Shown here: piece after piece, positions 15,936 to 25,000 of the stretch
How the letters are laid out: every line of letters begins with the position of its first letter
Position numbering within the stretch: position 1 is the first letter of the stretch
Assembly (NCBI GenBank): GCA_001512685.1
Contig: LFSG01000061.1
Span: forward strand, 1-34,526
DNA: 34,526 nucleotides
DNA from: Clostridiales bacterium DTU072
GTDB lineage: Bacteria > Bacillota > Clostridia > Christensenellales > DTU072
Direction: 5' to 3'
Program-made: the position numbers and the translations under genes
Notes under the pieces: model-generated
What the model saw: only the letters and a program-made list of their open reading frames with translations
Database searches by the model: none
Told to the model about the DNA's origin: nothing

Positions 15936-17117
15936 ATGAAAGTATATCTTGACAACGCCGCAACAACAAAACTTGACGAACAAGTATTGAAAGCAATGAT
16001 GCCTTATCTTACCGATATTTACGGCAACGCCTCTTCCATGCACTCTTTCGGCAGGGAAGCGGGTAAAGCCGTTGACGAATCCAGAGCCAAAGTGGCATCC
16101 ATTCTGAACTGCAAGCCGTCAGAAATCTATTTTACTTCGGGCGGTACCGAAAGCGACAACTGGGCCATAAAAGGAGCGGCTTTGGCTCAGTCCAAACGGG
16201 GAAGGCATATAATTACCTCCAAAATAGAGCATCCCGCCATGCTTGCCACATGCGAAGAACTTTCAAAGAAAGGTTATGAAATCAGCTATTTGGATGTGGA
16301 CGAAAACGGCATTGTTTCTTTGGAGCAATTGAAGAAAACCATAAGGAACGACACCATTCTTATTTCGGTTATGTTCGCCAATAACGAAATCGGCAGCGTG
16401 CAGCCCATAGCCGAAATAGGGAAAATTGCTCACGAACACGGCGTTATTTTTCACACCGACGCCGTACAAGCGGCTTCAAGCATCAGGATTGATGTCAATG
16501 AAATGAATATCGATATGCTGTCCATGTCCGCGCATAAATTCCACGGCCCCAAGGGCGTGGGGCTGCTCTATGTGAGAAGCGGCATCAGGATAGGCAAATT
16601 AATTGTGGGCGGACATCAGGAAAGAGAAAACAGAGCGGGCACCACCAATACCGCGGGTATTGTGGGATTGGCGGCCGCGCTGGAAAAAACCGTCCGCGAA
16701 ATGGATGAAAACAACAAAAAGATTAAGCGACTCAGGGATTATTTGATTGATAGGGTTCTCACCGAAATTCCCCACAGCAAATTAAACGGCGGCAGGGAAA
16801 ACAGATTGGTAAACAACGCCAATTTCAGTTTTGATTTTGTGGAGGGCGAATCCATACTTATGCAGCTTGACCTTAAGGGCATAGCCGTGAGCAGCGGCTC
16901 GGCTTGTTCGTCGGGTTCTCTTGAGCCTTCTCATGTGGTTTTGGCCATAGGGCGTCCCATTGAAGAAGCGCACAGCAGCATCAGGTTTTCGTTGGGACCG
17001 GATAACACCAAAGAGGAAATCGATTATACCGTGGAAGCTCTGAAGGAAACAATAGAGAGGCTGAGAAGCTGGTCTCCGCTTTTTAACGCGGAAAAAGGAG
17101 AAGGAGAATATGTATAG
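15936..17117 (+). CDS. nifS: Cysteine desulfurase (NifS/IscS family)
   Basis: 393 residues. A PLP enzyme that takes sulfur from cysteine and hands it on as a persulfide. The start region MKVYLDNAATTKLDEQVLKAM, the PLP-lysine motif SAHKFHGPKG and the active-site loop SSGSACSSGSLEPSHV, with its catalytic cysteine, are typical of the IscS/NifS group with the long mobile loop. The ATG comes 2 bases after the glyA stop with only a weak ribosome site. It overlaps the scaffold gene by 8 bases, so the pair likely works in Fe-S cluster assembly. No rrf2/iscR regulator and no mnmA lie beside it, unlike many clostridial loci. Confidence 0.97.
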   Translation: MKVYLDNAATTKLDEQVLKAMMPYLTDIYGNASSMHSFGREAGKAVDESRAKVASILNCKPSEIYFTSGGTESDNWAIKGAALAQSKRGRHIITSKIEHPAMLATCEELSKKGYEISYLDVDENGIVSLEQLKKTIRNDTILISVMFANNEIGSVQPIAEIGKIAHEHGVIFHTDAVQAASSIRIDVNEMNIDMLSMSAHKFHGPKGVGLLYVRSGIRIGKLIVGGHQERENRAGTTNTAGIVGLAAALEKTVREMDENNKKIKRLRDYLIDRVLTEIPHSKLNGGRENRLVNNANFSFDFVEGESILMQLDLKGIAVSSGSACSSGSLEPSHVVLAIGRPIEEAHSSIRFSLGPDNTKEEIDYTVEALKETIERLRSWSPLFNAEKGEGEYV

Positions 17118-17490
17118 CCGAAAAGTTTTGGACACCTTTGCCAATCCCAAAAATGTGGGAGAAATATCCGATGCCGACGGAGTGGGAACAGTGGGCAACG
17201 CCAGTTGCGGAGACATCATGAAAATTTACCTCAAAATAGAAAACGACATAATTGTGGACGCCAAATTCAAGACCTTCGGATGCGCGGCGGCGATAGCGTC
17301 TTCCTCAACGGCCACCGAAATGATAAAAGGCTTGACGATAGACGAAGCCTTAAAAATTACCAATGCCGATGTGGTGGAAGAATTGGAAGGGCTTCCTCCC
17401 CAAAAAATTCATTGCTCGGTGCTTGCCCAAGAAGCCATAGCGGCGGCGGTGGAAGATTATCGCTCAAAAAAACAGAAGAAAACTGAGTAA
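17110..17490 (+). CDS. nifU: Fe-S cluster assembly scaffold, IscU/NifU N-terminal type
   Basis: 126 residues, a single IscU-like domain without the C-terminal NifU thioredoxin-like part. The three cluster ligands are C33 (NASCGD, followed by the exchange-aiding D35), C58 (FKTFGCAAA) and C102 (KIHCSVLA). The scaffold receives sulfur from the desulfurase encoded just upstream and passes [2Fe-2S] or [4Fe-4S] clusters to target proteins. The ATG at 17110 lies inside the nifS end behind a GGAGAAGGAG site. A strong terminator follows 30 bases after the stop. Confidence 0.97.
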   Translation: MYSRKVLDTFANPKNVGEISDADGVGTVGNASCGDIMKIYLKIENDIIVDAKFKTFGCAAAIASSSTATEMIKGLTIDEALKITNADVVEELEGLPPQKIHCSVLAQEAIAAAVEDYRSKKQKKTE

Positions 17491-17520
17491 ATAAAGTACA
17501 TATAATGTTTATAAAATAAA

Positions 17521-17552
17521 AAAATCATACCGCTTTTTGTGGTATGATTTTT
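17521..17552. terminator. Bidirectional intrinsic terminator between nifU and rpmB
   Basis: The arms AAAATCATACC (17521-17531) and GGTATGATTTT (17541-17551) are perfect reverse complements, extended by a G-U and a C-G pair around a five-T loop. A T run follows on the plus strand and the A run at 17517-17524 gives a T run on the minus strand. It can thus end both the nifU transcript and the convergent rpmB transcript. Confidence 0.9.
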
Positions 17553-17577
17553 GCAATTCTTAGCGTAAATTTTTTTG

Positions 17578-17766
17578 TTAAGAGCTTTTCTTGCGGGTTT
17601 TGATACAGCGCGCGCACACATATTCTTTGGTTACCGCGCCGTTTTCCTTCATTATTTTAACTTTATGAATATTAGCGCTCCAGGTCCTTCTCGTCTTTCT
17701 GTTGCTGTGGCTTACTTGATTGCCGCTCATGGGGCCCTTCCCGCATATGCTGCATACTCTGGACAT
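17578..17766 (-). CDS. rpmB: Large ribosomal subunit protein bL28
   Basis: 62 residues, a normal length for bL28. The sequence opens MSRVCSICGKGPMSGNQVSHSNRKTRR and ends CARCIKTRKKSS. It keeps both CxxC pairs (CSIC and CARC), so this is the zinc-binding form of the protein. A near-perfect AGGAGGTGCG ribosome site lies 6 bases before the ATG. It is monocistronic, divergent from yloU and convergent with nifU. The rpmB / yloU-yloV divergence is a conserved Firmicutes arrangement. Confidence 0.98.
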   Translation of the reverse strand: MSRVCSICGKGPMSGNQVSHSNRKTRRTWSANIHKVKIMKENGAVTKEYVCARCIKTRKKSS

Positions 17767-17800
17767 TTATTCGCACCTCCTGATTTCCTTAGACTTTGAC

Positions 17801-17829
17801 ATTATACAATTAAATGAGTCGTTTGGCAA
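17801..17829 (-). promoter_or_regulatory. Sigma-A-type promoter of rpmB
   Basis: On the minus strand TTGCCA (17829-17824) and a perfect TATAAT (17806-17801) with a 17-base spacer. The leader is about 30 bases and carries the strong ribosome site. Confidence 0.65.
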
Positions 17830-17852
17830 CAGATTTAACCGTCTTTTTCCAT

Positions 17853-17882
17853 TTGCTTGCATTTTTTTTCTATTTATATTAT
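17853..17882 (+). promoter_or_regulatory. Possible promoter of yloU-fakA-recG
   Basis: TTGCTT (17853-17858) and TATTAT (17877-17882) with an 18-base spacer, in a very T-rich region. Several overlapping -10-like words (TATTAT, TTATAT) are present, so the exact site is uncertain. The -35 regions of this site and of the rpmB promoter lie about 24 bases apart. Confidence 0.4.
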
Positions 17883-17920
17883 TATATAAAGGTAAAAGTT
17901 GAGGACTTTCAGAGGATACA

Positions 17921-18271
17921 ATGGCGTTAAAAACATCTAATATTTACGGAGACATCACCATATCCGACGACGCGGTCGCCATTATTGTCAACCGAGTCGC
18001 GCGCGAATGCTACGGCGTCGCCGATTTGGTGAGCAGAAGACTCTCCGACAGCATTTTATCCATCCTCAACAAAGAATCGGTCACAAAAGGCGTTAAATTG
18101 ATAACGACGGACAACAGGATTTATATTGATTTGTTTGTCCTGCTTAAGGCCGATGTCAATAAAGACGCGGTTGTCGAATCTCTTAAATCTACCGTAATAT
18201 ACCATGTGGAATTGTTTACGGGAATGAGAGTGAAAGAAGTGAATGTCCATGTGCTGGGCGTAAAGCTGTAA
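17921..18271 (+). CDS. yloU: Asp23/Gls24 family envelope stress protein (YloU-like)
   Basis: 116 residues, the full Asp23 domain: YGDITISDDAVAIIVNRVARECYGVADLVSRR at the N-terminal half and VKEVNVHVLGVKL at the C terminus. Members of this family in Gram-positive bacteria associate with the cell membrane and respond to envelope or alkaline stress; YloU itself is uncharacterised in detail. An AGAGGA site precedes the ATG at 17921. It lies directly upstream of fakA, the same order as yloU-yloV in Bacillus. Confidence 0.93.
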   Translation: MALKTSNIYGDITISDDAVAIIVNRVARECYGVADLVSRRLSDSILSILNKESVTKGVKLITTDNRIYIDLFVLLKADVNKDAVVESLKSTVIYHVELFTGMRVKEVNVHVLGVKL

Positions 18272-18326
18272 TCGCTTGGACTTTTTATTTTTTGATTTGA
18301 TGCCGCTGATTAAAGCGAGGAAATAA

Positions 18327-19961
18327 ATGATAACACATATAGACAACATATTGTTGAGGGATATAGTAAAAGGCGGTCAAGTAAACCTTGAACTGAACAA
18401 GGCGTATGTTGACGGCCTTAATGTATTTCCCGTTCCCGACGGCGATACCGGCACCAATATGAGCCTTACCATGAACTCCACGATTAAAGAAATGGAGATT
18501 GAAGATTCCGACAATATCGCCGATATCATAAAGGCTTTCAGCAAGGGCGCCTTGAAAGGCGCGAGAGGGAACAGCGGCGTTATACTTTCGCAGATTTTCA
18601 AGGGTATGGCGGAGGTCATATCCCAAGCTTCGGTAATCAATACAAAAACCTTTGCCAAAGCCCTCGTCAACGGCTCAAACGTGGCTTATGACGCCGTTAC
18701 TCAGCCCAAAGAAGGCACCATGCTTACCGTCATCAGAATAATGGGCGATTACGCCAACCGCATTGCGGGCAGAAATACAGATTTTATTGAATTCTTTGAT
18801 AAAATAATTAAAAAAGGCAATCAGGTTTTGCAGGAAACCCCGGAAATGCTTCCCGTTCTCAAAAAAGCCGGCGTGGTGGACGCGGGAGGACAGGGATTGC
18901 TGTTTATTTTTACGGGAATGTACAACATACTTGCCGGCATTGAAATGAAACCTGTGGAAAGCGTAGCCACGGCTACCGTTGAGGCCCCCAAACAGGTATT
19001 TTTTGAAACCGATGTGCATAATCTCGAAAATATTGAATTCGGCTATTGCACCGAATTCTTTATCATAAATTTGAAGAAAAACGCCACCCTCGCAGATATC
19101 GATAAATTGCGCGACAAGCTGTACGAAATAGGCGATTGCGTAATAGTGGTCGGCGATTTGCAGCTTGTTAAAGTGCATATACACACCAATAACCCCGATA
19201 AAGCGCTTGGGTACGCGCTTACCTTGGGCGAGCTTGACAAGCCCAAAATCGAGAATATGTTTGAACAGCACAGACAGCTTGTGCAAGCCCAAAAGAAACA
19301 AAAGAAAAAGCCTCAAGGCATGGTGTCCATTTGCACCGGCGAAGGCTTCAAGGCCATTTTTACCGACCTTGGAGTGGACGCCATCTTGGAAGGCGGACAA
19401 ACAATGAATCCCAGCGTGTCTGATATCGTAAATGTAGTCAATTCGGTAGCCGCGGATACAGTTTTTGTCTTTCCCAATAACAAAAACATTATTCTTGCCT
19501 GCGAGCAGGCCAAGGAGCTTACCAACAACAATCTTGTTGTCATCGCTACAGCCAATATCCCCATGGGCGTGGCGGCGGCCATGACCTTTGACGCCGATTC
19601 TTCGATAGAGGACAACACCAGAAATATGCAGAAAGCCGCTTGCGCCATAAAATGTTTGCAGATAACGCATGCGGTAAGGGATACCGAAATGGACGGCTTT
19701 AATTTGCATAACGGCGACATTATCGGAATGAGCAAGGGCATTATATCCCAAGGGTCGGAGGTGAACAAGGTCGCCGAGGACACAATCGACAAAGCTTTGG
19801 AAGAGCATCATTCCACCATAACCTTATTCTACGGCCAGGACGTGAGCGAGGAGCAGGCCAACGATTTACAGCAGTCGCTGTCTCAAAAGTATTCCGATAA
19901 AGATATCATCGCCGTATTCGGCGGACAACCTCATTATTACTATTTGATAAGTTTGGAATAA
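18327..19961 (+). CDS. fakA: Fatty acid kinase ATP-binding subunit FakA (YloV/DAK2 family)
   Basis: 544 residues. FakA phosphorylates FakB-bound fatty acids to acyl-phosphates for phospholipid synthesis. The N-terminal DhaL-like ATP-binding domain (about 1-200) shows LNVFPVPDGDTGTNMSLTM, with the aspartates that hold Mg-ATP, and KGALKGARGNSGVILSQIFKG. VVDAGGQGLLFIFTGM closes that domain, and the C-terminal half (about 300-544) is the DegV-like part of the family. A GCGAGG site precedes the ATG. No FakB (DegV) gene is in the window. Its stop overlaps the recG start by one base (TAATG). Confidence 0.95.
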   Translation: MITHIDNILLRDIVKGGQVNLELNKAYVDGLNVFPVPDGDTGTNMSLTMNSTIKEMEIEDSDNIADIIKAFSKGALKGARGNSGVILSQIFKGMAEVISQASVINTKTFAKALVNGSNVAYDAVTQPKEGTMLTVIRIMGDYANRIAGRNTDFIEFFDKIIKKGNQVLQETPEMLPVLKKAGVVDAGGQGLLFIFTGMYNILAGIEMKPVESVATATVEAPKQVFFETDVHNLENIEFGYCTEFFIINLKKNATLADIDKLRDKLYEIGDCVIVVGDLQLVKVHIHTNNPDKALGYALTLGELDKPKIENMFEQHRQLVQAQKKQKKKPQGMVSICTGEGFKAIFTDLGVDAILEGGQTMNPSVSDIVNVVNSVAADTVFVFPNNKNIILACEQAKELTNNNLVVIATANIPMGVAAAMTFDADSSIEDNTRNMQKAACAIKCLQITHAVRDTEMDGFNLHNGDIIGMSKGIISQGSEVNKVAEDTIDKALEEHHSTITLFYGQDVSEEQANDLQQSLSQKYSDKDIIAVFGGQPHYYYLISLE

Positions 19962-21946
19962 TGCTTACTTGCGTAAAAGGAATCGGGGAAAAAACAAAGC
20001 TGAAGTTTAACGAGTTGGGGATTTTTACCCCCGTCGATTTATTGCTTACCTTGCCGCAAAGATATGTGGATTTGCGCAATCTTGCCGATATCGACGAAGC
20101 TTGTTTGGGGGAATTTTGCAAAACCGAAATTACGGTTGACAAAGTCCATAAGCCGTACAGAAAGGGCAGACTGCAAATATTCAAGGCCCAAGGCCAAGCT
20201 CGTCAAAAAAGCGTTATGCTTATTTGGTTTAATCAAAATTATATTTCAAAACTAATATCCGAAAATCAAAGCTATGTTTTTTTCGGCAAGCTCTCCCAAG
20301 ACAATGACGGAGGATTTGCTTTCGTCAATCCCGTTTTTGAAAAAACAGGCGTCGCCCAAAGCGCTTTTGACGGCATTCGCCCCGTTTACCGCACCAAAGG
20401 ATTGATTTCCCAAAAGGTTTATAAGGAATTGGTTCTTAACGCCTTAAACGCCGATTTGCTGAAGCCGTCGCTCATTGAGGAAAATATTGAAAAAGAGCAT
20501 GGGCTTATGCCTTACAAAAAAGCGGTATATAGCGTTCATAATCCTCAATCCTTTGAAGAAATTGAGCTTGCGCGAAAAAGGATACAAACGGAAAAATTAG
20601 TCAAGCGCATGGCGGCGTTCAAAGTCCAAAAACAGACGCTTGACGTCGACGGTCTTTTTGCTTTTAACAAAGACATTGACATTGCAGACTTTGTGAAAGG
20701 GCTGGGGTTTGAGCTTACTTCTTCGCAAAAGGAAGCGTATAAAAAGATAATGGAAAAGCTTGCCGACGAAAACAGCCTGAACGCCATGCTGCTAGGCGAT
20801 GTGGGCAGCGGGAAAACGGCGGTGGCTTTCATAATTTGTTATTTCGTAATAAAAAACGGATACCAAGCCGCATTTATGGCGCCTACCGAAATATTGGCAA
20901 GGCAGCATTATCAAAACGCAAAGGATTTGTTTGAAAAGTACCATGTAAATGTGGCTTTGCTCACTTCCTCCATTAAAAGCGCCCAAAGGAAAGAGATAAC
21001 GGAAGGGCTGAAAAAGGGGGAAATCGATTTGGTTATCGGCACGCATTCTTTAATAAGCGAAGAAGTGGAGTTTGACAATATAGCGCTTGCGGTGTTTGAT
21101 GAACAGCACAGGTTCGGGGTGGCTCAGCGCTCTTTGCTTTCCGAAAAGAATAATCGCCGCTGCAATATTTTGACTTTGACGGCGACACCCATACCTCGCT
21201 CTCTTCAAATTGCCGCTTACGGCGAAATCGATGTGTTCACTATTGAAAGAAGATATTCAAGCAACATCAAGACCTTTGTGGTAACCAAGGAAAAAGCCAA
21301 GGATATGTTTGAATATGTGGCAAACGTAAGCAAAAAGGGCGAAAAAGCCTTGATTATAGCGCCGCGCATAGAAGACAGCGAAGGGGTGGAGCTTTATTCG
21401 GTCAATAGGCTTTATAAAAAACTGTCGTCAAGCTATTTCAAAGAAATCAAAACCGCATGCTTGCACGGCAAGTTGAAAGAAGAAACCAAGAAAAACATAT
21501 TGGATAATTTTCTGAAAGGGCGTATAAAGATTTTGCTTGCCACCTCTTTAATCGAAGTGGGCATAGATATCCCCGATATTTCCGTAATGGTGATAATGAA
21601 CGCAGAAAGCTTCGGGCTTGCCACTTTGCATCAGTTAAGAGGCCGATTGGGCAGGGACGGCAGACAGGCAAGCTGTTTCTTGTATACCGAAAAACCGCTT
21701 ACGGAAAGACTGCGGATCTTGAAAGAGCTTAACGACGGATTGGAAATCGCCGAATACGACTTTAAGCTGAGGGGAGGAGGGGATATTTTCGGTGTGGAGC
21801 AGACGGGAAAGAACTTTGATTATTTTTCGCTCGAAAGCATTAAAACGGCTTGGTCCATTGTGGAAAAAATGGATTTAAGCGCCATGCGCGGTATTTTGAA
21901 AGGGGAAATAATAAGAAACGAATTGAACTTGGTAAGCATGAATTGA
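19961..21946 (+). CDS. recG: ATP-dependent DNA helicase RecG
   Basis: 661 residues, slightly short of the usual 680-690. It remodels stalled replication forks and Holliday junctions. The N-terminal wedge (OB-fold) domain covers about 60-160. The helicase core has Walker A GDVGSGKTAV, MAPTEILARQH, the DEQH box VFDEQHRFGVAQR, TLTATPIPRSL, ATSLIEVGIDIP, and QLRGRLGRDGRQASC. The C terminus carries LRGGGDIFGVEQTG. All helicase motifs are intact. It follows fakA with a one-base overlap; the sdaAB and sdaAA genes that sit between them in Bacillus are absent. Confidence 0.98.
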   Translation: MLTCVKGIGEKTKLKFNELGIFTPVDLLLTLPQRYVDLRNLADIDEACLGEFCKTEITVDKVHKPYRKGRLQIFKAQGQARQKSVMLIWFNQNYISKLISENQSYVFFGKLSQDNDGGFAFVNPVFEKTGVAQSAFDGIRPVYRTKGLISQKVYKELVLNALNADLLKPSLIEENIEKEHGLMPYKKAVYSVHNPQSFEEIELARKRIQTEKLVKRMAAFKVQKQTLDVDGLFAFNKDIDIADFVKGLGFELTSSQKEAYKKIMEKLADENSLNAMLLGDVGSGKTAVAFIICYFVIKNGYQAAFMAPTEILARQHYQNAKDLFEKYHVNVALLTSSIKSAQRKEITEGLKKGEIDLVIGTHSLISEEVEFDNIALAVFDEQHRFGVAQRSLLSEKNNRRCNILTLTATPIPRSLQIAAYGEIDVFTIERRYSSNIKTFVVTKEKAKDMFEYVANVSKKGEKALIIAPRIEDSEGVELYSVNRLYKKLSSSYFKEIKTACLHGKLKEETKKNILDNFLKGRIKILLATSLIEVGIDIPDISVMVIMNAESFGLATLHQLRGRLGRDGRQASCFLYTEKPLTERLRILKELNDGLEIAEYDFKLRGGGDIFGVEQTGKNFDYFSLESIKTAWSIVEKMDLSAMRGILKGEIIRNELNLVSMN

Positions 21947-22001
21947 TTTGTTCGCGCGGAAAAAATTTGGTTATTACCGAAGGACAGGCATATATTTTCT
22001 A

Positions 22002-22030
22002 TTGATTTTTTTAATTAACAGTGATATTAT
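22002..22030 (+). promoter_or_regulatory. Promoter region of the giant LRR lipoprotein gene
   Basis: TTGATT (22002-22007), a 17-base spacer and TATTAT (22025-22030) preceded by TG at 22022-22023, an extended -10. A second overlapping candidate is TTAACA (22015-22020) with TATAAT (22037-22042), spacer 16. No hairpin terminator for recG is visible between 21947 and here. Confidence 0.55.
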
Positions 22031-22081
22031 TATTAATATAATTATGGCTTTTGCGGCGTTGAGTATTAGGAGTAGAAGGTT

Positions 22082-25000
22082 ATGAATAAATTATCGCGTT
22101 TGTTACTTGTCTTTTTAACGGTTATTTTAATCGTCTCCATGTTCACCGCTTGTCAGCCTTCCAAAAAAATACTTTCCATAGAAGTTGATGAAACCACCAT
22201 AGCCGACGCTTTTGACGTGGCTACATTCGATGTGTCCCAAATATACCTTATCATTACATACGAAGACGAGGAAACTGAAAGGATATCTCTTTCGTCCACC
22301 ATGATAAAAGCCGAAGACAAGGTAAAGTTGCGCGTGCCCGGAACGCATACCATAACGGTTACATACAAGCAAAGAACGACCACCTTTACCTTAACGCTTA
22401 AAGAAGGCATCGCAGGAAAATATAAAGTTATCTTCCTCAATGAAGACGGCACGCAAATAGGCGAAACGCAATATGTGGAAGAAGGCGGTTCGGCCGTAAG
22501 CCCGCCTTATCCCACCAAACCCGAGCATGTTTTTGATGGCTGGATAGACCAGCACGGAATGTATTCTTTTCTCGACAACATCACCGAGAATAAAACCTTT
22601 ACCGCCACATTTAAGCCCGATTTCTGCATAGTCAAATTTGTTATGCCTGACGGTTCATTGATACATGAGGCAAAGATAAAGAAAGGCGCCAGCGCCGAAA
22701 GCGTGGCTCCTCAATTCCCTAATGTGCCGGGTCAAACGGCCGTGGGCTGGGATAAATCCTTGGACAATATTACCGAAGACGTTACCGTTTTCGCGGTATA
22801 TATGCAAGATAACATCAAGGTTACTTTTGTCTACGGCGCCGACGGCAGGCAATCAAAAACGGTGAATTATGCCGCTTATACCGAAATTACGCCTACCGTA
22901 TCGCCCATTGTGGACCATGCCGAATTCCTGGGCTGGTATACCGACGACAAATTTGAAGGCCAAGCCGTTACTTTCCCGTATTTGTTGAGAAATGAAATAA
23001 CCTTTTACGCCAAATATGTTTCCCGCACAAAAGGCTCGGACGGGCTTGAGTTTTCGGAAACAGGCAGCAATTCTTACACCATAAGCGGATATAACGGAAA
23101 CGATGACGTAATCGTAATACCCGAAAAATATAACAATCTCGATGTGGTGGGAATTGAAAGCAGGGCCTTTTTGAATTGCAATAATTCCAGATTTTATGTT
23201 ACAGACAGCAATAAGTATTTTTCTATAACCGACGGCGTGCTTTTTGACGCCGCCAAAGAAAAAATAATAGCTTATCCCGCCGGCAAGCAGGATAACCAAT
23301 ACGCCGTTCCAGTCAGCGTAAAAAGCATTGAGCCGTACGCTTTTGCCAACGCCCAAAACCTTGTGCTGGTAACCTTCAGCGGCTCCAACCTTATGACGAT
23401 AGACAACTACGCTTTTTATAACTGCGCGAATTTAAGAGAGATTAATATTCCCAGAAGCGTGGAGAAGATAGGGGAAGGCGCTTTCTATATGGAGAGAGGC
23501 AGCAGAATGAACAGGCTTACTTTTGAAAGAAACAGCCAGCTGCAGCAAATAGGCAACGAGGCTTTCAGAGGCCTCAACAACATTGAAACCATTACTTTGC
23601 CTTCCGCCCTTGAAGAAATTGAAAGCAGTGTTTTTTACGGCTGCCAAAGCCTTAAAGAAATACAGTTGGAGAATAACTCCAGCGAGTCTTTCATAGTGGT
23701 GGACGGGGTGCTGTACGACAACGATATGGAGGTCCTTATAGCCTTTCCTGCCGACAACGCCATTATTTCTTCCGCCGCTTTTACCGTTCCCGACGAAGTG
23801 GTTACAATTAAAGCGGGCGCTTTTATCGATTCCTCCATTGTGGGCATAGTGTTGCCCCAAACAATAACGACAATAGAAGGGTACGCCTTTAATTCTCCCA
23901 AATTGCAGTACATACAATTTACCGCAGATCGGCAACCCGACAATTTAAGCGATATCATGTTCGGGGATTATCCGCCCGCCTTTTGCATAGTTCCCGCGGG
24001 CTCTCAATCGCAATTCCCGTCTTTTGCGAATATGCAATTTATAGAAGACGCTCCCGAGCAGGTTTATTATTTCAACGTCGAAACGGGTTATCTTTATACC
24101 AGAGACAACGAAAACAAACTTACTTTGCTGGGAGCCAGAAGCCCCGGCGTGTCATTGCAAATACCCGCGCAAATAAATGATTATCAAGTAGTCGCCATAG
24201 GCAAATACGCATTTTATAACAACAACGCCATTACCGATATCGTTATCGGCGAAGGCATAGAAATTATCGAGGAAGAAGCGTTTCGCAAGCTTTCGGCTTT
24301 GACTGCGGTTACTTTGCCGTCTTCGTTGATTTCAATAGGCAAAAACGCTTTTGCCGATTGCCCCGCCCTTCAAACGGTTAATTATGACGCCGAAATTACC
24401 TTGCAAAACATAGGCGACCAAGCGTTTGTTGAAACTCCTTGGTATGAGCAATCATCCGTTGAGTATCTTACCATAGGGAATATTTTGATAAAATATAACG
24501 GACAAGGCTCAGTGGCCGAATTGCCCGACAATATTGAAATAATCGCCGATAACGCGTTCATCGATAAAACAAATCTTAAGAGCGTAACGCTCAACAGCGG
24601 CTTAAAGATAATAGGCAGCTATGCTTTTTACGGTTGCAGCGCGCTGTTTTATGTCATTATTCCCGAAAGCGTGGAGTATATAGGCGAACAGGCGTTTTCG
24701 TATTGTCCCAACCTATACAGAATAGTCATGAAATCCCAACTGCCCCCCGAAATAGCCTCAACGGGAGTGTTTACCACCAGCGCAAGCTACTCTTACGCGG
24801 ACAAAAGATACGATTTCAGCATAATGGTGCCTTATAATGCCTCCGGGCTGTATTTGGACGCATATAGAGCGCATGATGATTGGGCGGAATACGCGCAATA
24901 CATTACGCATCTGAATGAAAGAACCATAGCTTTTTCAAGCCCGGGCAGCGAAACATTGTCGCTAATAACAAACGCGGTATACGAGCCTCAAGACCCCATC

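Noticed and set aside
18675-19811. A 378-codon open frame antisense to fakA
   Set aside because: It lies wholly within a well-conserved gene on the other strand, has no ribosome site and no recognisable domain; codon structure of fakA causes it.
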